From: Scytalidium lignicola
Lineage: Eukaryota; Ascomycota; Leotiomycetes
Reading direction: 5' to 3'
Assembly (NCBI GenBank): GCA_002812745.2
Contig: NCSJ02000128.1
Coordinates: 1-64,000, forward strand
DNA length: 64,000 nucleotides
The stretch's first letter is position 1. Every line of letters starts with the position of its first letter. The notes under the pieces are model-generated. The model was not told where the DNA came from. It worked only from the letters and a program-made list of their open reading frames with translations, and ran no database searches. This document shows, piece by piece, positions 25,571 to 38,126 of this stretch. Position numbers and translations under genes: made by a program.

Positions 25571-27533
25571 ATGGCTAGAAAAAGAAAGGCTTCCGGCAAT
25601 GGAACTTCCTCCGGACCAAAAGAATTCGATCCTGCAGATGGCAAATTGGGACCTATTACCACATTCGAAGATGTTGCGGATTCGGAAGATGAATTTCATA
25701 TTAATCAAGATAAGATAATGCTCGATGGTCCCGAGACGAAGAGAAGGAAGAGATGGGAACAGGAGGGTATGCCGAGTTTGTGCAGCTACCAGATAGACTT
25801 CTGCTAACGAGTTATTTTCAGATGCACTTCTTGAACCGTCAGATGAAGAAATTTTAGGATATTCAACTGAGGAAGATGATGATGAGGAGGAGGAAGAGGA
25901 TTACAATGCCAGAAACGGCGCAAATGGTGCCGGGGAGGGCTCAGATGAAGAAGCTGCCGAGGAGGATGAAGAAGATATTGGCGCCTGGGGCACTTCGAAA
26001 AAGGATTACTACAATGCAGATAAAATCGAGACAGAAGTTGATGCGTTAGAAGAAGAAGAAGAAGCAAAGAGATTACAAAAGAAGAAGTTGCAGAAGATGT
26101 CTGAGGCCGATTTTGGATTTGACGAAAACGACTGGGCTGATGCAGGCAAGGATGATGACGAGCAGGACATTACTACCGAGATTCTGAAGGATATCGAGAT
26201 CACTGACGATATGAACACGCAGGAGAGATTGAGGATTCTCCAGACGAGGTATCCAGAATTTGAGTTTTTGGCCAACGAGTTTCTCCAACTACAGCCTGTT
26301 TTGGACAGTCTCCGAGTGGAAGTTGAATCTGAAGCACCGACATCGCAGAAATATACAGCACGCCTGACGCCAGCAGTTATCAAGTACAGAGCGCTGGCGG
26401 CATATGTCGCGGCTTTAACAATGTATTTTGCCATCCTCACAGCGCCAGCCAAGACTGAAGAGGGCAAAGCAAAACCGGTAGACCCAGTGGAATTGCGAAA
26501 TCATAGTGTCATGGATAGCCTGTTACAATGTCGACAGGTGTGGGCAAAGGTTAAATCTCTCAAGGATCGAACTGTAGAGGTTATACAAGAAGAGGATCCG
26601 GTTTCCGAGCTTGACGTTGGGGTGCTGAATAACAATCCGGAAGAAGAATATAATAAAGCACCTACGAAGAAGAGTAAAAGGCACCAGATTCGCGAAAAAG
26701 CTATTTCGGAAGCTGCAGCAAGACGAGCGAAGCAAATGGAACGCGCCGAGGAGGAGTTGGCAGACCTCTCTGAGCTGGTTCCGAAATCTCGCAAGGATGG
26801 CGCAAGAAGGAAGTCTGAAAAGTCCCTAATGATCACCACAGATGATGATGATAATTCTGATTTCGGAGAGGAGGAGACTATGGATGCTAAGGAAGCAGCT
26901 CAAAAGGACATCAAGAAGAAGAGCTTGCGATTCTATACCTCCCAGATCGCGCAGAAGGCGAATAGGCGTGCTGATGCTGGTAGAGATGCGGGTGGTGATG
27001 CAGATCTCCCGTATCGTGAGAGGTTAAAGGATCGTCAGGCACGGCTTAATGCCGAGGCCGAAAAGAGAGGGAAGAAACTGGATAGGTATGGAAGGGGTGC
27101 AGTTCTTGGTGGTGATAGTGAAGAGGAGGACGACCAGGACAAGGCTGTGTCTAAAGAGGTCCGCGACGAGGAAGATGAATACTACGATCTTGTATCACAG
27201 ACTACTAAGAATCGAAAGGCCGAGAAAGGGGCTAAGTATGAAGCCATCGCCAAGGCTAAAGCAGAAAACAAGATGGTTAGGATCGTGGAAGGGGAGGTTG
27301 GCGAGGATGGGAAGAGGGCTATTTCGTATACCATTTCGAAAAATAAGGGCCTGGCACCCAAGAGGAAAAAGGATGTCCGAAATCCTAGAGTGAAACGGAG
27401 AACACAATGGGAGAAGAAACAGAAGCAGCTCAGCAGTATGCGGGCTGTGTACAAGGGTGGCGAGGAGAAGGGTGGATATGGTGGTGAGAAGACGGGTATC
27501 AAGACTGGCTTGGTCAAGAGTGTTAAGCTATGA
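25571..27533 (+). CDS. sas10: U3 snoRNP/SSU processome protein Sas10/Utp3
   Basis: Two exons, 25571-25766 and 25822-27533 (635 aa). ATG 25571 begins MARKRKASGNG; the frame is open upstream but has no family match there. Acidic stretches (about 70-110) precede the Sas10/Utp3/C1D domain (about 205-300, RLTPAVIKYRALAAYVAALTMY), a basic linker, and the C-terminal Sas10 domain (SLRFYTSQIAQKANRR; YRERLKDRQARL; YTISKNKGLAPKRKKDVRNPRVK). Family members act in the nucleolus in the 90S pre-ribosome for 18S rRNA processing; yeast Sas10 was also found through effects on silencing. It is convergent with the KDSR gene, 134 bp apart. Confidence 0.93.
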
Positions 27534-27667
27534 TGAATGCATAATACATATCATGATGAATACCATCATAAAATTTAATGAAGGGTGTTTCTACTTAAAA
27601 AGGAAAATATCTTTTGATTATTAACAATTAAGAAGGGGGAATATGCCTATACACTCGTACCAACTCC

Positions 27668-28896
27668 TTAAACGGATTTCCTAGCGCTTTTATCATAAAA
27701 CTGTGGATGCCCATGCTTCTTCCCGTACGCCTTAACCTTCCCATTTAAATCCATCCCAATAAACACGCCGATTATAGCAGCAACCCACGTAACAAGCAAG
27801 TCCCAAAGGGTGTTATTCTTTGAACTAGAACCCCATGCCAAACCCCTCATCAGCGTGCCCAGCCATCCCACCGTAATCAGATATTCGCCATTCTCCAGAC
27901 CGGCGATGCTCTTCGCAGCAACTTCTTCTGGGGTTTGCTCCGGGTCCGAGGATTCTAGTTCTAATGTAATGGCGGGCTTGGTCTTATTCTCGCGTTCGAA
28001 ACCAGGAGAAGTGATGGTGCCGGGGAGGACGGTGTGGATCTTGACTTCTGGACAGGGAGCTTGGTAAAGAAGCATTTCCTGGGCCAAGGTATCTGAGAGA
28101 CTTCGAATCGCAGCCTTGGTTGGAGAGTAGGGTGCGTAGCCCATGATGGGATACACTGCAAGGACGGAGGATGTAAATATTAGGTGGTGCGTTTTTCGTG
28201 GTGTTCCTGAAGTAGCAGCTCCGGAAGAGGAATTTGAGGTTGGCTTTAGCCATTCTCCCAGTATCGCGTGCGCCATTTCTGTTGCAGCCCAGTAGTTCAG
28301 GCCCATCTGCGCTCGCATCATCGGTAGGTCCGCATCAAGGAAGAGCATTGGAGTGGAGGCGCCTGCGATGCACCATACGCTGTCTGGAGCGACCCCATTG
28401 TTGAAGGCTTTTGCTTTCTCGACGACGGATGCTGAAGCACCTGGAGTGGCCAGGTCAGCGGAGATGTAGTGAAAGAATTGTGATTCGGGGTTGAGGGCAG
28501 CAGCCTATGTGAAGTGAAGAATAGTTAGCTTGAGGGTGAGATTTATACAATGCGCCAGACAGACCTTGACATCGTCGAGAGCTCCTTCCAGCCGCGGGAC
28601 GTTCCTAGATACTATAATCACATTTGCGCCTTTTGCTGCCAATTGTATGGCCGCACTCCTGCCCATCCCCTCTGAAGCGCCTGTGATAAGAATGGTCTAC
28701 GTTTTGTCTCCAAGTTAGCTTTATCTTATTTCCCTCTCTTCCCGGCCGTAACAAGATACGGAGGGACACGTACCTTGCCTTTCACTTCAAACTTGCTTTT
28801 GCGAAAGAAGCCCATGATGAATGGAACGAGGAGGATCAGACCAAGTCCAGTGATGCTAATTGACAAGAGGGAGACAGGCAGCGATGGGATGTCCAT
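27668..28896 (-). CDS. tsc10: 3-ketodihydrosphingosine reductase (Tsc10/KsrA)
   Basis: Three exons on the minus strand: 28896-28774, 28696-28565, 28504-27668 (363 aa). An N-terminal membrane anchor (about 8-28) leads to the SDR nucleotide-binding motif TILITGASEGMGRSAA, a catalytic Ser in IFTSSVLAVYPIMG, and YSPTKAA (YxxxK). A C-terminal hydrophobic segment (LLVTWVAAIIGVFIG) and a Lys-rich tail follow. The enzyme reduces 3-ketodihydrosphingosine to dihydrosphingosine with NADPH at the ER face in sphingolipid synthesis. The bilateral membrane anchors distinguish it from generic SDRs. ATG 28896 is chosen because it starts just before the membrane anchor. Confidence 0.92.
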
Positions 28897-29341
28897 TGAG
28901 AGGGGAATTGTGTGTTTTTGAAAGGGGGTCGAAAATAAATCTCGGGATTGCAATCCAGAACGATAAGCGATAACAACGGCTGGCGAAAACGAATATGGCA
29001 AACGTCGCAATACATACTGAAAAGAGTCTGGATATACGTCTGTAATTTATTTACACGAAGAAATTGGGGGGTTGAAAAGATAAGAGGGCATGAAATATGG
29101 AAGAAAGATGAGACTTGTGGTGTATTCGATTTTACTGTAATTTGGCATTTTCTGCTGAGAAGGACTTCCGTACCGTAATCTGGGGTAGCTAGTGGAGATG
29201 TTAAAAGTCCCCTGTTCCCTATTTCTATTTCTTCATGCGTACGGAATAGTACAAAGCACTTGACCTAAAGGAGAGCTTTTCCTATGTACCTCCGTACTGT
29301 ACTTCCTATTTCTTAAACCACTGTGCTACAGTACAGTAGTT

Positions 29342-29485
29342 TATCCCCTCAGACCCCAGGTCGCTTAAGCTTCTCAGGCCAAAGTTATATATATAGGGGT
29401 GTTGTCCACTTAAAACCCTTCATTTTCCTAAAGTGGAGATAATTGTAAAAGTGGTTCAAAATGGCCTATGGGGTCTGAGGGGATA
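29342..29485. mobile_element. candidate TA-flanked MITE (144 bp)
   Basis: TATCCCCTCAGACCCCA (29342-29358) is matched perfectly in inverse by 29469-29485. Read as TA target duplications plus 15-bp terminal inverted repeats starting TCCCC, this fits non-autonomous Tc1/mariner-type elements. The interior has a TATATATA run and a sub-hairpin (TCCACTT/AAGTGGA), and no ORF. Confidence 0.6.
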
Positions 29486-30620
29486 CGGTACGTACCACAG
29501 TAAGTACTTCCGTACCTACACAGCGTATTTCTCGTACACCCAGAGTTTCGGCCTGAGATTTGTGGTTCTCATCGTTGGCATTCCACAGTACCGTACCCCG
29601 TCTTTTGTTTGACGTCATTCCGCAAAAGGATCTGAAGATTCCTCAAGATACAGATCTGCAACAAAACTTTTTGCCACGGCGGGAAAGGTGGTATTAATTA
29701 ATACACTAATACGGCACTGTCCTGATTGTTGGGCAGGGAAGTGTGGGAGCCTCAGGATCTCACGATGTACGAAAATACGCCCGGCGGTTCCTGAAAGCCA
29801 ACAACACCTGTAACTCCGTGCGCTACATCCGGTACTTTTTTCTCTTCCAACGTGTATAACAATACGCATTATCGCCAAGCCAACACTCAGATGACAGTTG
29901 GCCTTTTCTTGGCCAAGGCAGAAGATAGTGCTGCTTGATCTGCACCGGATATTACCGTAAAACCCACCCTTTATGCATAACTCTTTTGATTAAGTTAATT
30001 CTCAATATCCGTTTCAGATTCTTCCTTCAGCTGTTCCAGAACTTATGAATTTCACTACTATATGTATTATTGATTTGATCTGACAGTATTACGGAACAAA
30101 CATTTAAGCCGAGTCCTATTTCCGTTATTCATGAGGGTCCATTTGCTCAGAGATGTCTTCCTGTCATCACTAAGGAATAAGTACGGTATACGGAGTAAGC
30201 GGCAAAGGTTTGCATTCACTCAAGGGATAAAAATACAGCTGAGAGAGAAAGAAGAAAATTCCGCAATTTGAAATAGGCTTCTTACTGTACTTGCATGGTG
30301 ATACCTTGATAGCCTAATATCCTAGTGCTGATATGGTATTATGCGGTGGTGAGAAAATGAGAGAGTAGTTCTCGAAGGCAGGGAAAGTGGAGCATGTGAC
30401 TACAACAGAAGGAAGAACTTGGTCATGTGATATGCGGACGATACTTTGTTCCGGTGGCCCGAAAAAAATGGACCATTAAACACGTCCTGCACAACATCAT
30501 TAGCCAGCCTGCATTGCAGGTTTTCATTCAAGCATATACAAGCGGATCCCCAAGGATTGCCAGGACAATGAATGATTCCTTTTCATGCTCAACAGGTCAG
30601 AGAAGGGAAAGGAATAATTG

Positions 30621-30656
30621 CTCATTGCCCATTATTGCCCATTATTGCCCATTGGA
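30621..30656. repeat. 10-bp tandem repeat (TTGCCCATTA)n
   Basis: About three copies of a 10-bp unit reading TTGCCCATTA in the tsc10/scp1 spacer. Confidence 0.6.
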
Positions 30657-32398
30657 CATTGATCCGTCACATCGACAAGTGGTCCCTCGGAATTTGCAAG
30701 ACGCTGGTTGGCCCATGAGGGTTTGGAAGTCGCCTCGAGTTGTAAGAGTCCGAGGAAGAGCTCCCACGTACGGTGCTTTCGTACCTCCACTGCTCCAGTA
30801 CCCCAAAACACCAAAGCAGGGGAGCTGAAGAAGGGGCCTCGGTTACAGCGACGTTTGTGCACCAAAATCTACAAGATAGCGTATCGTAATTCACTTGGGC
30901 GCGCCGCGGCCTGCAGAGTGACACAATAGAAAGGATTTCGGCGCCACGATGATTGGATAGCAGACAACACAGACCAAAGACAAAAGCGAGAGCGTGGTAT
31001 TATTCAGCAGGACTATTGCCCTGGAGGATACGACCTGTCATCCCGCCGGGCCTGGCATGCACACAATTCCGTCTGGCCTCCGCTACGGACAGAATCCTCC
31101 GGTCTGGACAAATACCATACAACTGCTTTTTGATAGGAGCGTGTCAGTTCTCTCCGCTCTGCGTCCTTGCTGTCCCTGCTATCCTTGCTATCCTTGCTGT
31201 CTGACTCTGTCCTTTGTGTTCTGGCCATGTTCGGGTCCGAGTCCGAAAGTGATGGCGGACTGACACTTGGTAACGGAATGTGGGCCGCAGATGACGAAAG
31301 GGAGACCCTACGGCAGGGATTTGGGCTCTGAGTGGGACTGAGACTCTGCGACGGTACAGTAGCATCCAAAGGTCCAGGCCAACTCTGGCGGTGCCAGAGC
31401 CATGTGCCAGGGAATGGACGGACTTAGGAGGCGGCGGCTATTGTTGCTTGCAATGGCATATCTCCCCGGTATGGCCCTGCAACAAGTTCTTACAGTACAA
31501 GGGCAGAAACAATGCTGGTCAAACTTCATGTGGATAATGCTCTCTTTGGCAGGGCAGAAGGCAGAAGGCTACGGTACTTGTACTGTACTGGGTAACTCCG
31601 CACCAAGTGTACTTACGTACTGTACAAGTACTCCGTACTGTAATTACTTTTCTTGCACTCTTTGCATTCTTTGCCTTCATAATTGCTGTTCGCGAAGCCC
31701 AGCTTGCCCTGTCTCTACGGCGTGTATTGCTTTCTCTTGGCGGCTCTCTCCCCTCTCTTTTCTGGTTACTGTGCAGTGTACAGGTGTTGCGGCAAAGAAA
31801 AAGTTATCGTGCTACTTCCCACAACCTTTGGGGCTGTCTGCCGCCTTTAACTTATCGCCCGTCCCGTCCCCCAAACCCTCCCACCAACTCCCGGGCCTCG
31901 TTCAGCCTTGGCCTTGCGGAAGCGGCGCATTCTGATTGGCTCGGCCCGCATTCAAGCCTAGATTCCACGGCCATCGAGATCTCGGGGAGGTTTTGCGACA
32001 AGCATCGGCCACAACCTGCAATTCTCAACCTCCACCACTCTATTCCAGCCCTTCATCGCTCCCTCTGTTTTTTTTGCACCGCAGCCCCGACCACGACGAA
32101 ATATGCCTTGCGGCGCCTGAATGCTCGAAGCTTTCTAGCACCATGCTCATCGACCTGCACAATCCTCGACATTTCATCCGCTGGGTGGCCTAAGAGATAC
32201 GCAGGCAAAGCCCCTCCACTGACGTGCGTTGTAAACCACAGCTGCCACACTCGCCGGGGACTTTCCCGGTTCTGTGTGCGCGCTCCTGCAGGACGTCATC
32301 CTTTGAGATTTCCAACCTTCTACTTCTTCCTTCCGGGTCGCATGCCATCGCCTTCATAGTCTGGCTGGCTGGATCCTCTTTTAGAGACATCGTTCTCG

Positions 32399-35300
32399 AT
32401 GATTTGGTATCTGTTGTACCCCTTTCGAGGGTAAGTTTGTGGTTCACTTCTCCCAACAAAAAAGGACATACCCAGTTGATGATATTTGTCTTGCTTTTTT
32501 AGAACAACGCAACCGCCTACCCTCAGTACAAAGCATCCTATCCGGGCTTGGAGTACGAAATATGGACATCATGCCGCGCGACATCCGTTGATCCATCTGC
32601 TCATCTCCGTAGCCGTCGCGTCCATATTGGTCGTCCCTCTTCCCTTCTTATATACAAACATATTTTTCAATGGAGCTTCCAGTCTACCGGCTCACTCCTG
32701 GACGAGTGCAGAGCCATTTGATGGGGATCTTGATATACGGCCAGATGTGGTGATGCGTTCGATATGGGTTCATGGTGCGTTTCTAACCTGAACACTACCG
32801 TGGATTTGGGCCCTAAGTTACTGACGTATTTGTGTTCTTCTCTCTAAATACAGGCAGTTATATGAAAGCCCTAGACAAGAACGTTCTGTTGAATGCCCTG
32901 GAGATACAGGACGAATTGCTTGGACCCACCACTAATTTCGACCCTCGTCAATTCAACTACGAGACACAATCAAATGTTTTCACACCGCTCACTTTGGAGG
33001 AGAGAGATAGCCTGCACGTAATCAACGGCCTCACGGATTACTCTTGGTTCCTCCACTCGCCACTACAATATTGGCGTTTTTCTGCTCAGAAGATTGCGGC
33101 GGATCAGGATATCAGGCGCACAGTGAACAGGCGGTCTGGAGAAGTCACCTATGTCAACTCCACCCTTAGACATTCCGTCGTCTTCAGTGGAGAACGCTTC
33201 GAGAATCGCCACCTTGTCGCAGCAGATGCCTTAGTTATCACTTTAGTTCACAAGCTCGACAGCCCAGTTGGCGTGCAGTGGGAGAAACAGGCACAGAAAA
33301 TGGCCAAGGAGGGATCGCCTAACTGGAGTGTGTACCCACCCAACGGCCAGTCACTACGCCGTCAGTTGTACGAATTTAGATACCAGCCAATGTCGTTGAC
33401 GGATAACCTGTTCCTCGGCCTTGCTTATACCCTCACATTTATATATTTCTGCATTACCCTGGCCAAGGTCCAGGCGTTAAAGTCGAGAGTCGGTCTCATG
33501 ATAGCAGTCAGCACGCAGATCGCTGTCTCGATGGCCTCGAGTTTTACCATCTGTGCCGTCCTCAAAATTGACCTGTCGAAAATCCCAAGAGAGGCTTATC
33601 CTCTCATCGTCCTCGCCATAGGACTGGAAAACATATTTAGGCTTATCAGCGCCGTTATTATGACCCCGGCTGACCGCCCAACGGCGTTCAGGCTGAGCGA
33701 AGCTTTGGGCCAGACGACGCATATTGCAATTGCAGGAGTCAGCCAAAACCTCTTCATGTTATGGCTTCTTTCAAAGTTTGTTTATCCTGGTGTGGTGGCG
33801 TTCTGCACATTTGCTGCAATTGCCATTACATTCGACTTCTTTTACCTGCTCACATTCTTCGTTGCTGTGTTGAGCATCGATATTCGGCGAACAGAATTGA
33901 GCGACTCCTTGACCAAATCGGCTTCCTCCAGGCCGCACTCTAAGCTGCCAGAACGCCCATCGTCACCCATTTGGAAGTCACAAACATGGATTGATCTCAT
34001 ACTGAAAGGAGACGGGCCGATATCAACACGGATAGCTGGAACTTTAGTCATGGTTTCGTTTGTGCTCATGGCACAGTGGCATTTTTTTGAAGATGAAAGC
34101 CTTTATCATATTGCCCGGCGTCTGAGTCACAAAAACGATATTCACCACCTGACGGAAGCTTTATCTATCCCGTCTATCGAAATCAACCAAGCGCAGACGC
34201 CAACTTCCTGGTTAGGAATGCAAGATCACGAGACGGCCCATGAAATTATCCAAGCCATCAAGCCCGGTGCACACAGTTTCATTGCACTAGTCTACGATCC
34301 GCTTGTATTTGTCATTAAGGGTGTCAATAGGACTCCCAATGAATGCGGTGTACGGCCATTCCTACCAGCTGCATACGATTTCACCAGACACCAGCTAGTA
34401 CCGTTTATGGTGATTGTGACATTGCTCGTCTGTGCTGTGGCATTGCTGATGAATTATCTCCTATGGGTCGATCCTGAAGAAGAGACAAGCGATCGACACA
34501 AAGATAAGCCGCTGCTCTCACTGACGGCCCTTAGCAACGGACATCAGCTAGATGTAGTTCTTCTCACTGCATCTAATACCGGACTTGTTGTATCTGTTGG
34601 CCTTGATAGGCGGATCTGCATCTGGGATATCCGTGATGCAGCTAATAGTTACGTAGTCGAAGATCCCGATTCAAATATCGACCCTTTCCCGGTAATTGCT
34701 ATGGCGATTGACGATGATTTGAACTGGTTGGCGGTGCTCTCATCTAGAAATGAAGTTTGCTTGTGGAATATCCCCGAAAGACGATGGGGACCGACTGTTT
34801 CTATTTCTCTAAATGGTCGTACTCCGTTATCTTTCTTCTTTGGCTATGATCCGATGGAGCTTATCGACCCGGTTGTCGTGATTCGACCTAGTGGTGTCAT
34901 GACTGAGATGCATGTGGAAGATGGACAAAGTGTGGACCTGCAATTGTGCAAGAGTCGTCTTGTCTCTGCTCGTCCACAAGCTCTTTCCAGTATGTATCTC
35001 TAATCCTGCTGGATCTCCTATACAATATTCTACCACTGGAAGCTAATGTATTAATAGTAATTGACGGCATACAACCATGGCCTATCATTCTAACAGCATC
35101 AAAGCATGGCTGCGTCCACGTCGTCACCCACAACGGATCTGGCTGGCTGTCTGATGGACTCCATGTTCAATCTCAAGAAGGAACCCGAGAGATCAACGCA
35201 GTTTTCCCGCTCCCAGCATTACACTCGTTCCTAGCGGCCGGTAAAAATACCGTTGATCTCATCGACGTGCTCACCCACAAGGTGACGCACACATTTGAAA

Positions 35301-36070
35301 CACAACCTATGAAACCTGATAGCCTTCGGTGTTTTCACTCGACTCGTCGACGGCCACAGTGTGGTTCTGTCGGCCTAGCATCACTTTCTCTAGCTTACAC
35401 CAACTCGGAAACAGGCCAATGTATTTTGCAGAGCTACCTGCCCGAGAGAGAAGGCGATACAATATGTTTCCGAGATCCAGATAAGCCAGGTAGCAAAACT
35501 TGCTGTCTATGGAGAGATACGGTGGAACATACCTATAGTATGGAAGAACCCGGCTCATGGGAAGCCGTTCAAGCAGGTTATATAATTGGTGTACGAAAAC
35601 GAAAACCCTCCACTCAAAACAAAGAAATACTTCATATTCCTCATGCAAACGGCTTTAAGACTTCGGGTTTACGTCGTAGGAGTTCGCCTAGTCCTTCATC
35701 CTCGCATACACAGTCGTATGTGTCATTATCTTCTCGCCGGCATGAGAGAGATCAAGCACAATGGGAAATCTGGGCGCTTTCTTCCAAAGGTGAGAGATAC
35801 TCGACTCTTATCCGCGAAGAAAGTCTGGGCAACGACGACATCGGTGGAATTGGTGGGTTACTGGCAAGCAATCCCGGCCCGCTAGTCAGGGTGGGTAGAG
35901 GTTCCGTTGCTGTCGGCATCGGAAATGTTGTCCACCTTGTTACGGTTGGCAACGAGAGGTTCGATGGTAATGACGAGATAGGAGCCGACGAGGTGCTTGG
36001 AGCCGTCAGTTATCGACGGAAAAAGAACTTGGTCGCCAAGAAAAGGGGCAGCTCTGAAGCCAAAACATGA
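32399..36070 (+). CDS. scp1: SREBP cleavage-activating protein (SCAP/Scp1)
   Basis: Four exons: 32399-32430, 32503-32774, 32854-34989, 35058-36070 (1150 aa), all phases consistent. The 10-codon first exon (MIWYLLYPFR) is followed by a first TM (about 36-60), a large lumenal loop with WVHGSYMKALDKNVLL, and the sterol-sensing domain (about 285-440; LFLGLAYTLTFIYFCITLAKVQ). Later TM segments follow, then a cytosolic WD40 region from about residue 660 (GLVVSVGLDRRICIWDIRD). In fungi SCAP escorts SREBP from the ER to activation when sterol or oxygen is low, controlling ergosterol synthesis and hypoxic growth. The C-terminal quarter has Ser/Arg-rich low complexity. The start is chosen from the family N terminus. 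Confidence 0.9.
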
Positions 36071-37006
36071 ATTTTTTGCAAGGGAAAGCTTGTCTATGAT
36101 CACAACTGCATTTTGCATGATGGGAATTGATAAATAAACGACTCAAATTTTTTTTTCCTTTGGTATACATGATACCCGGCTTTTTTTTCACTTGGTATTG
36201 GCGTTCGGCTGGGGGCTAATGAACAAAAAATCGGCTTTCGGTTTTTAACAAAAATTTAAAGGGAGGCTGATGATGCATTTTGTTTTGAGGTCGCTCTCAA
36301 CCGAGTGGTGCAGTCCGGTTTTGGGGGCTGGGTTTTATTATAATCTCGGCTGGGCGTTTAGATATAAAGAGATGACAACTTTTTTTTTGTTTTTGCTGGG
36401 ATATAAGAAAGATTAGGGAGGATATTGGGATTACCCTTATACATTATTACACGACACTTTTTTTTTTTCTTTTTGTCATANTTTTTGCATGGCTCGGTAC
36501 GGGGCTTTGGCAAATAGGAAACTCATTTGGATGGAACTTTGTTTTACGAGATCCTGATAGATTATTTGCAGCTAGCATTTGCATGGAGCTTTGGGCCCAG
36601 CTGAGTTACTTACTACTGTCTTAACAGAAAGAGAGGATAAGAATATATTTATAATGATGATCTTGGATTGTTGGATATGTCGTCGTTGATTTTAATGTGC
36701 ATACTTGAATGTATATACCGAAGTCGTTTTAGGGTGAATGCAAGGTAATGTGGACGAGATGCGACTTGGAACAGGCATGTAAATATTTCGTCTTGTGATT
36801 CGATGCTTGAGGAAGAAAGCGAGAGAGGCGGTTACTTGGAGAGATCGGAATTTCTATGATACATAATAATGTACTGTACAATATACACAGGAACAGCAGA
36901 TTGTTGCTGTGATAAATGTAAAATCCTCCACCTACCTTTTTCTTCCTCCCAAATATATAAATTTATATACAAAGACAAACAAAGAGACGAACACAGAGAG
37001 AAATAA
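36071..37006. other. convergent 3' spacer scp1/DUF4202 gene
   Basis: AT-rich with T homopolymers and an 'n' at 36481. No gene is seen. Confidence 0.6.
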
Positions 37007-37615
37007 CTACTCTTCCAATGCCTTCTTAATCAAAGCCTGACACCCCTCCGTCATCTGAATCCCCAACGCCAACTCCCGCCCCCTAGGACTCATCTTCCTC
37101 CACGTCTTCCTCAAAATCCCAATCACCTTATCCTCATCCTTCCCGACCTCCCCCTTCCCAAACTCCTCAAACTGATCATCCAGAAACACCAAGCACGCCA
37201 CATCCTCCAGAACCTGCAACTCCTCATCCTCCCCCGCACCATCAGCCTTCAACCCTTCCTTCCGCAATAACTTCCCAACATGCTCTACTTCCTCGGCGCT
37301 GAATCCACAGGAGAGTAGGAGCTCTTCAACTTGTTCTGCCTGATGCTTTTTAAGAAAGGCCCGCCAGGCTAGGTAGCCTGCTTTCGTGGCTGGGTAGGTT
37401 GAGCGCGGGATCTCCCAGCGGCGGAAGTGTTGGGCGCGAATTGCGAGTTGGAGGAGAGGAGAGGAGGATGGGAGACGGAGGGTGAGGTAGTGTGTCATTT
37501 TCCGGGCGTAGTGTAGTTCATAGGGAGTTTCATTGTCGGGGGATGGGGCTTTGTTTGGGTCTTCTGCGTGGGCTGCGTCGATGAGGGAGAGGGCGCTGGT
37601 GAAGGGCGTTGTCAT
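37007..37615 (-). CDS. DUF4202 domain protein
   Basis: Single exon, 202 aa from ATG 37615. The sequence has the DUF4202 layout: ALSLIDAAHAEDPN near the N terminus, LAIRAQHFRRWEIPRSTYP with His/Arg/Trp conserved, YLAWRAFLKKHQAE, and LEDVACLVFLDDQFEEF. It resembles His-containing metal or nucleotide-binding helical folds, but the family function is not established. The frame stays open upstream with an ATG at 37834 that would add 73 residues rich in basic and hydroxylated residues (possible targeting sequence). I prefer 37615 because it matches the usual family length. Confidence 0.8.
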   Translation of the reverse strand: MTTPFTSALSLIDAAHAEDPNKAPSPDNETPYELHYARKMTHYLTLRLPSSSPLLQLAIRAQHFRRWEIPRSTYPATKAGYLAWRAFLKKHQAEQVEELLLSCGFSAEEVEHVGKLLRKEGLKADGAGEDEELQVLEDVACLVFLDDQFEEFGKGEVGKDEDKVIGILRKTWRKMSPRGRELALGIQMTEGCQALIKKALEE

Positions 37616-38126
37616 TTTGTTTTGATTTTCCTCCTCTTTGGGAGGGAAGATGTTTTCACTTGATATATTTTGGTGGGTTAAAGGGCGAGCAATTGAAGGT
37701 ATTTTCCATAGATTATCTTGAGGTTGGGAAAAGTGTATATAAAGAGAGTTTCTCGGTGTTTGAATGAATGTTTTTCTGCGGGGCGAATCCCGATAAGAAT
37801 ATGCTGTGTGGTACGATAAGAATAACCCCGCCATGGGACTCACTCGGCGATTTTACGAGCAGATTGTTACTTTTTCATAAACATATGTCTTGATTGCATA
37901 GAGTTCAATTAAGGAAAACAAAACTGAAAGAAGATTATCTACTATGAAATATACTTTTCGAAGATACTAGCAGTCTTAAGTCGATCTCATGTTACAAAAC
38001 CCATTCAATCCAAGGCCATTCATTCTCAAGTGTTCGCATCATCCTTTCCTAGTTCTAAAGTTGACATCTACGCCGATCTATCTCCATGGTAGCTTCATCT
38101 TTACAGCCGAAGTAGCTAAGCAGCAA
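37616..38126. promoter_or_regulatory. spacer upstream of the DUF4202 gene
   Basis: Includes a minus-strand TATA-like TTATATAC about 120 bp before the DUF4202 ATG. No other gene is seen. It marks the left edge of the accessory island. Confidence 0.4.

Larger units (their letters stand above)
28897..32398. promoter_or_regulatory. 3.5 kb divergent spacer tsc10/scp1
   Basis: No gene is supported. It carries many short GTAC-type motifs (near 29240, 29330, 29490, 29590, 30185, 31575-31640), a 144-bp TA-flanked inverted-repeat element (29342-29485) and a 10-bp tandem repeat (about 30625-30655). The long open frames at 31402-32359 lie just ahead of scp1, lack any family signature and probably fall in its 5' UTR. 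Confidence 0.5.

Noticed and set aside
31402..32359. Long + strand frames (177 and 250 codons) ahead of scp1
   Set aside because: No family signature, mutually overlapping frames, biased composition; probably the scp1 5' UTR and promoter.
37616..37843. Longer DUF4202 protein starting at 37834
   Set aside because: Would add about 73 residues outside the usual family length; kept only as a possible targeting extension.
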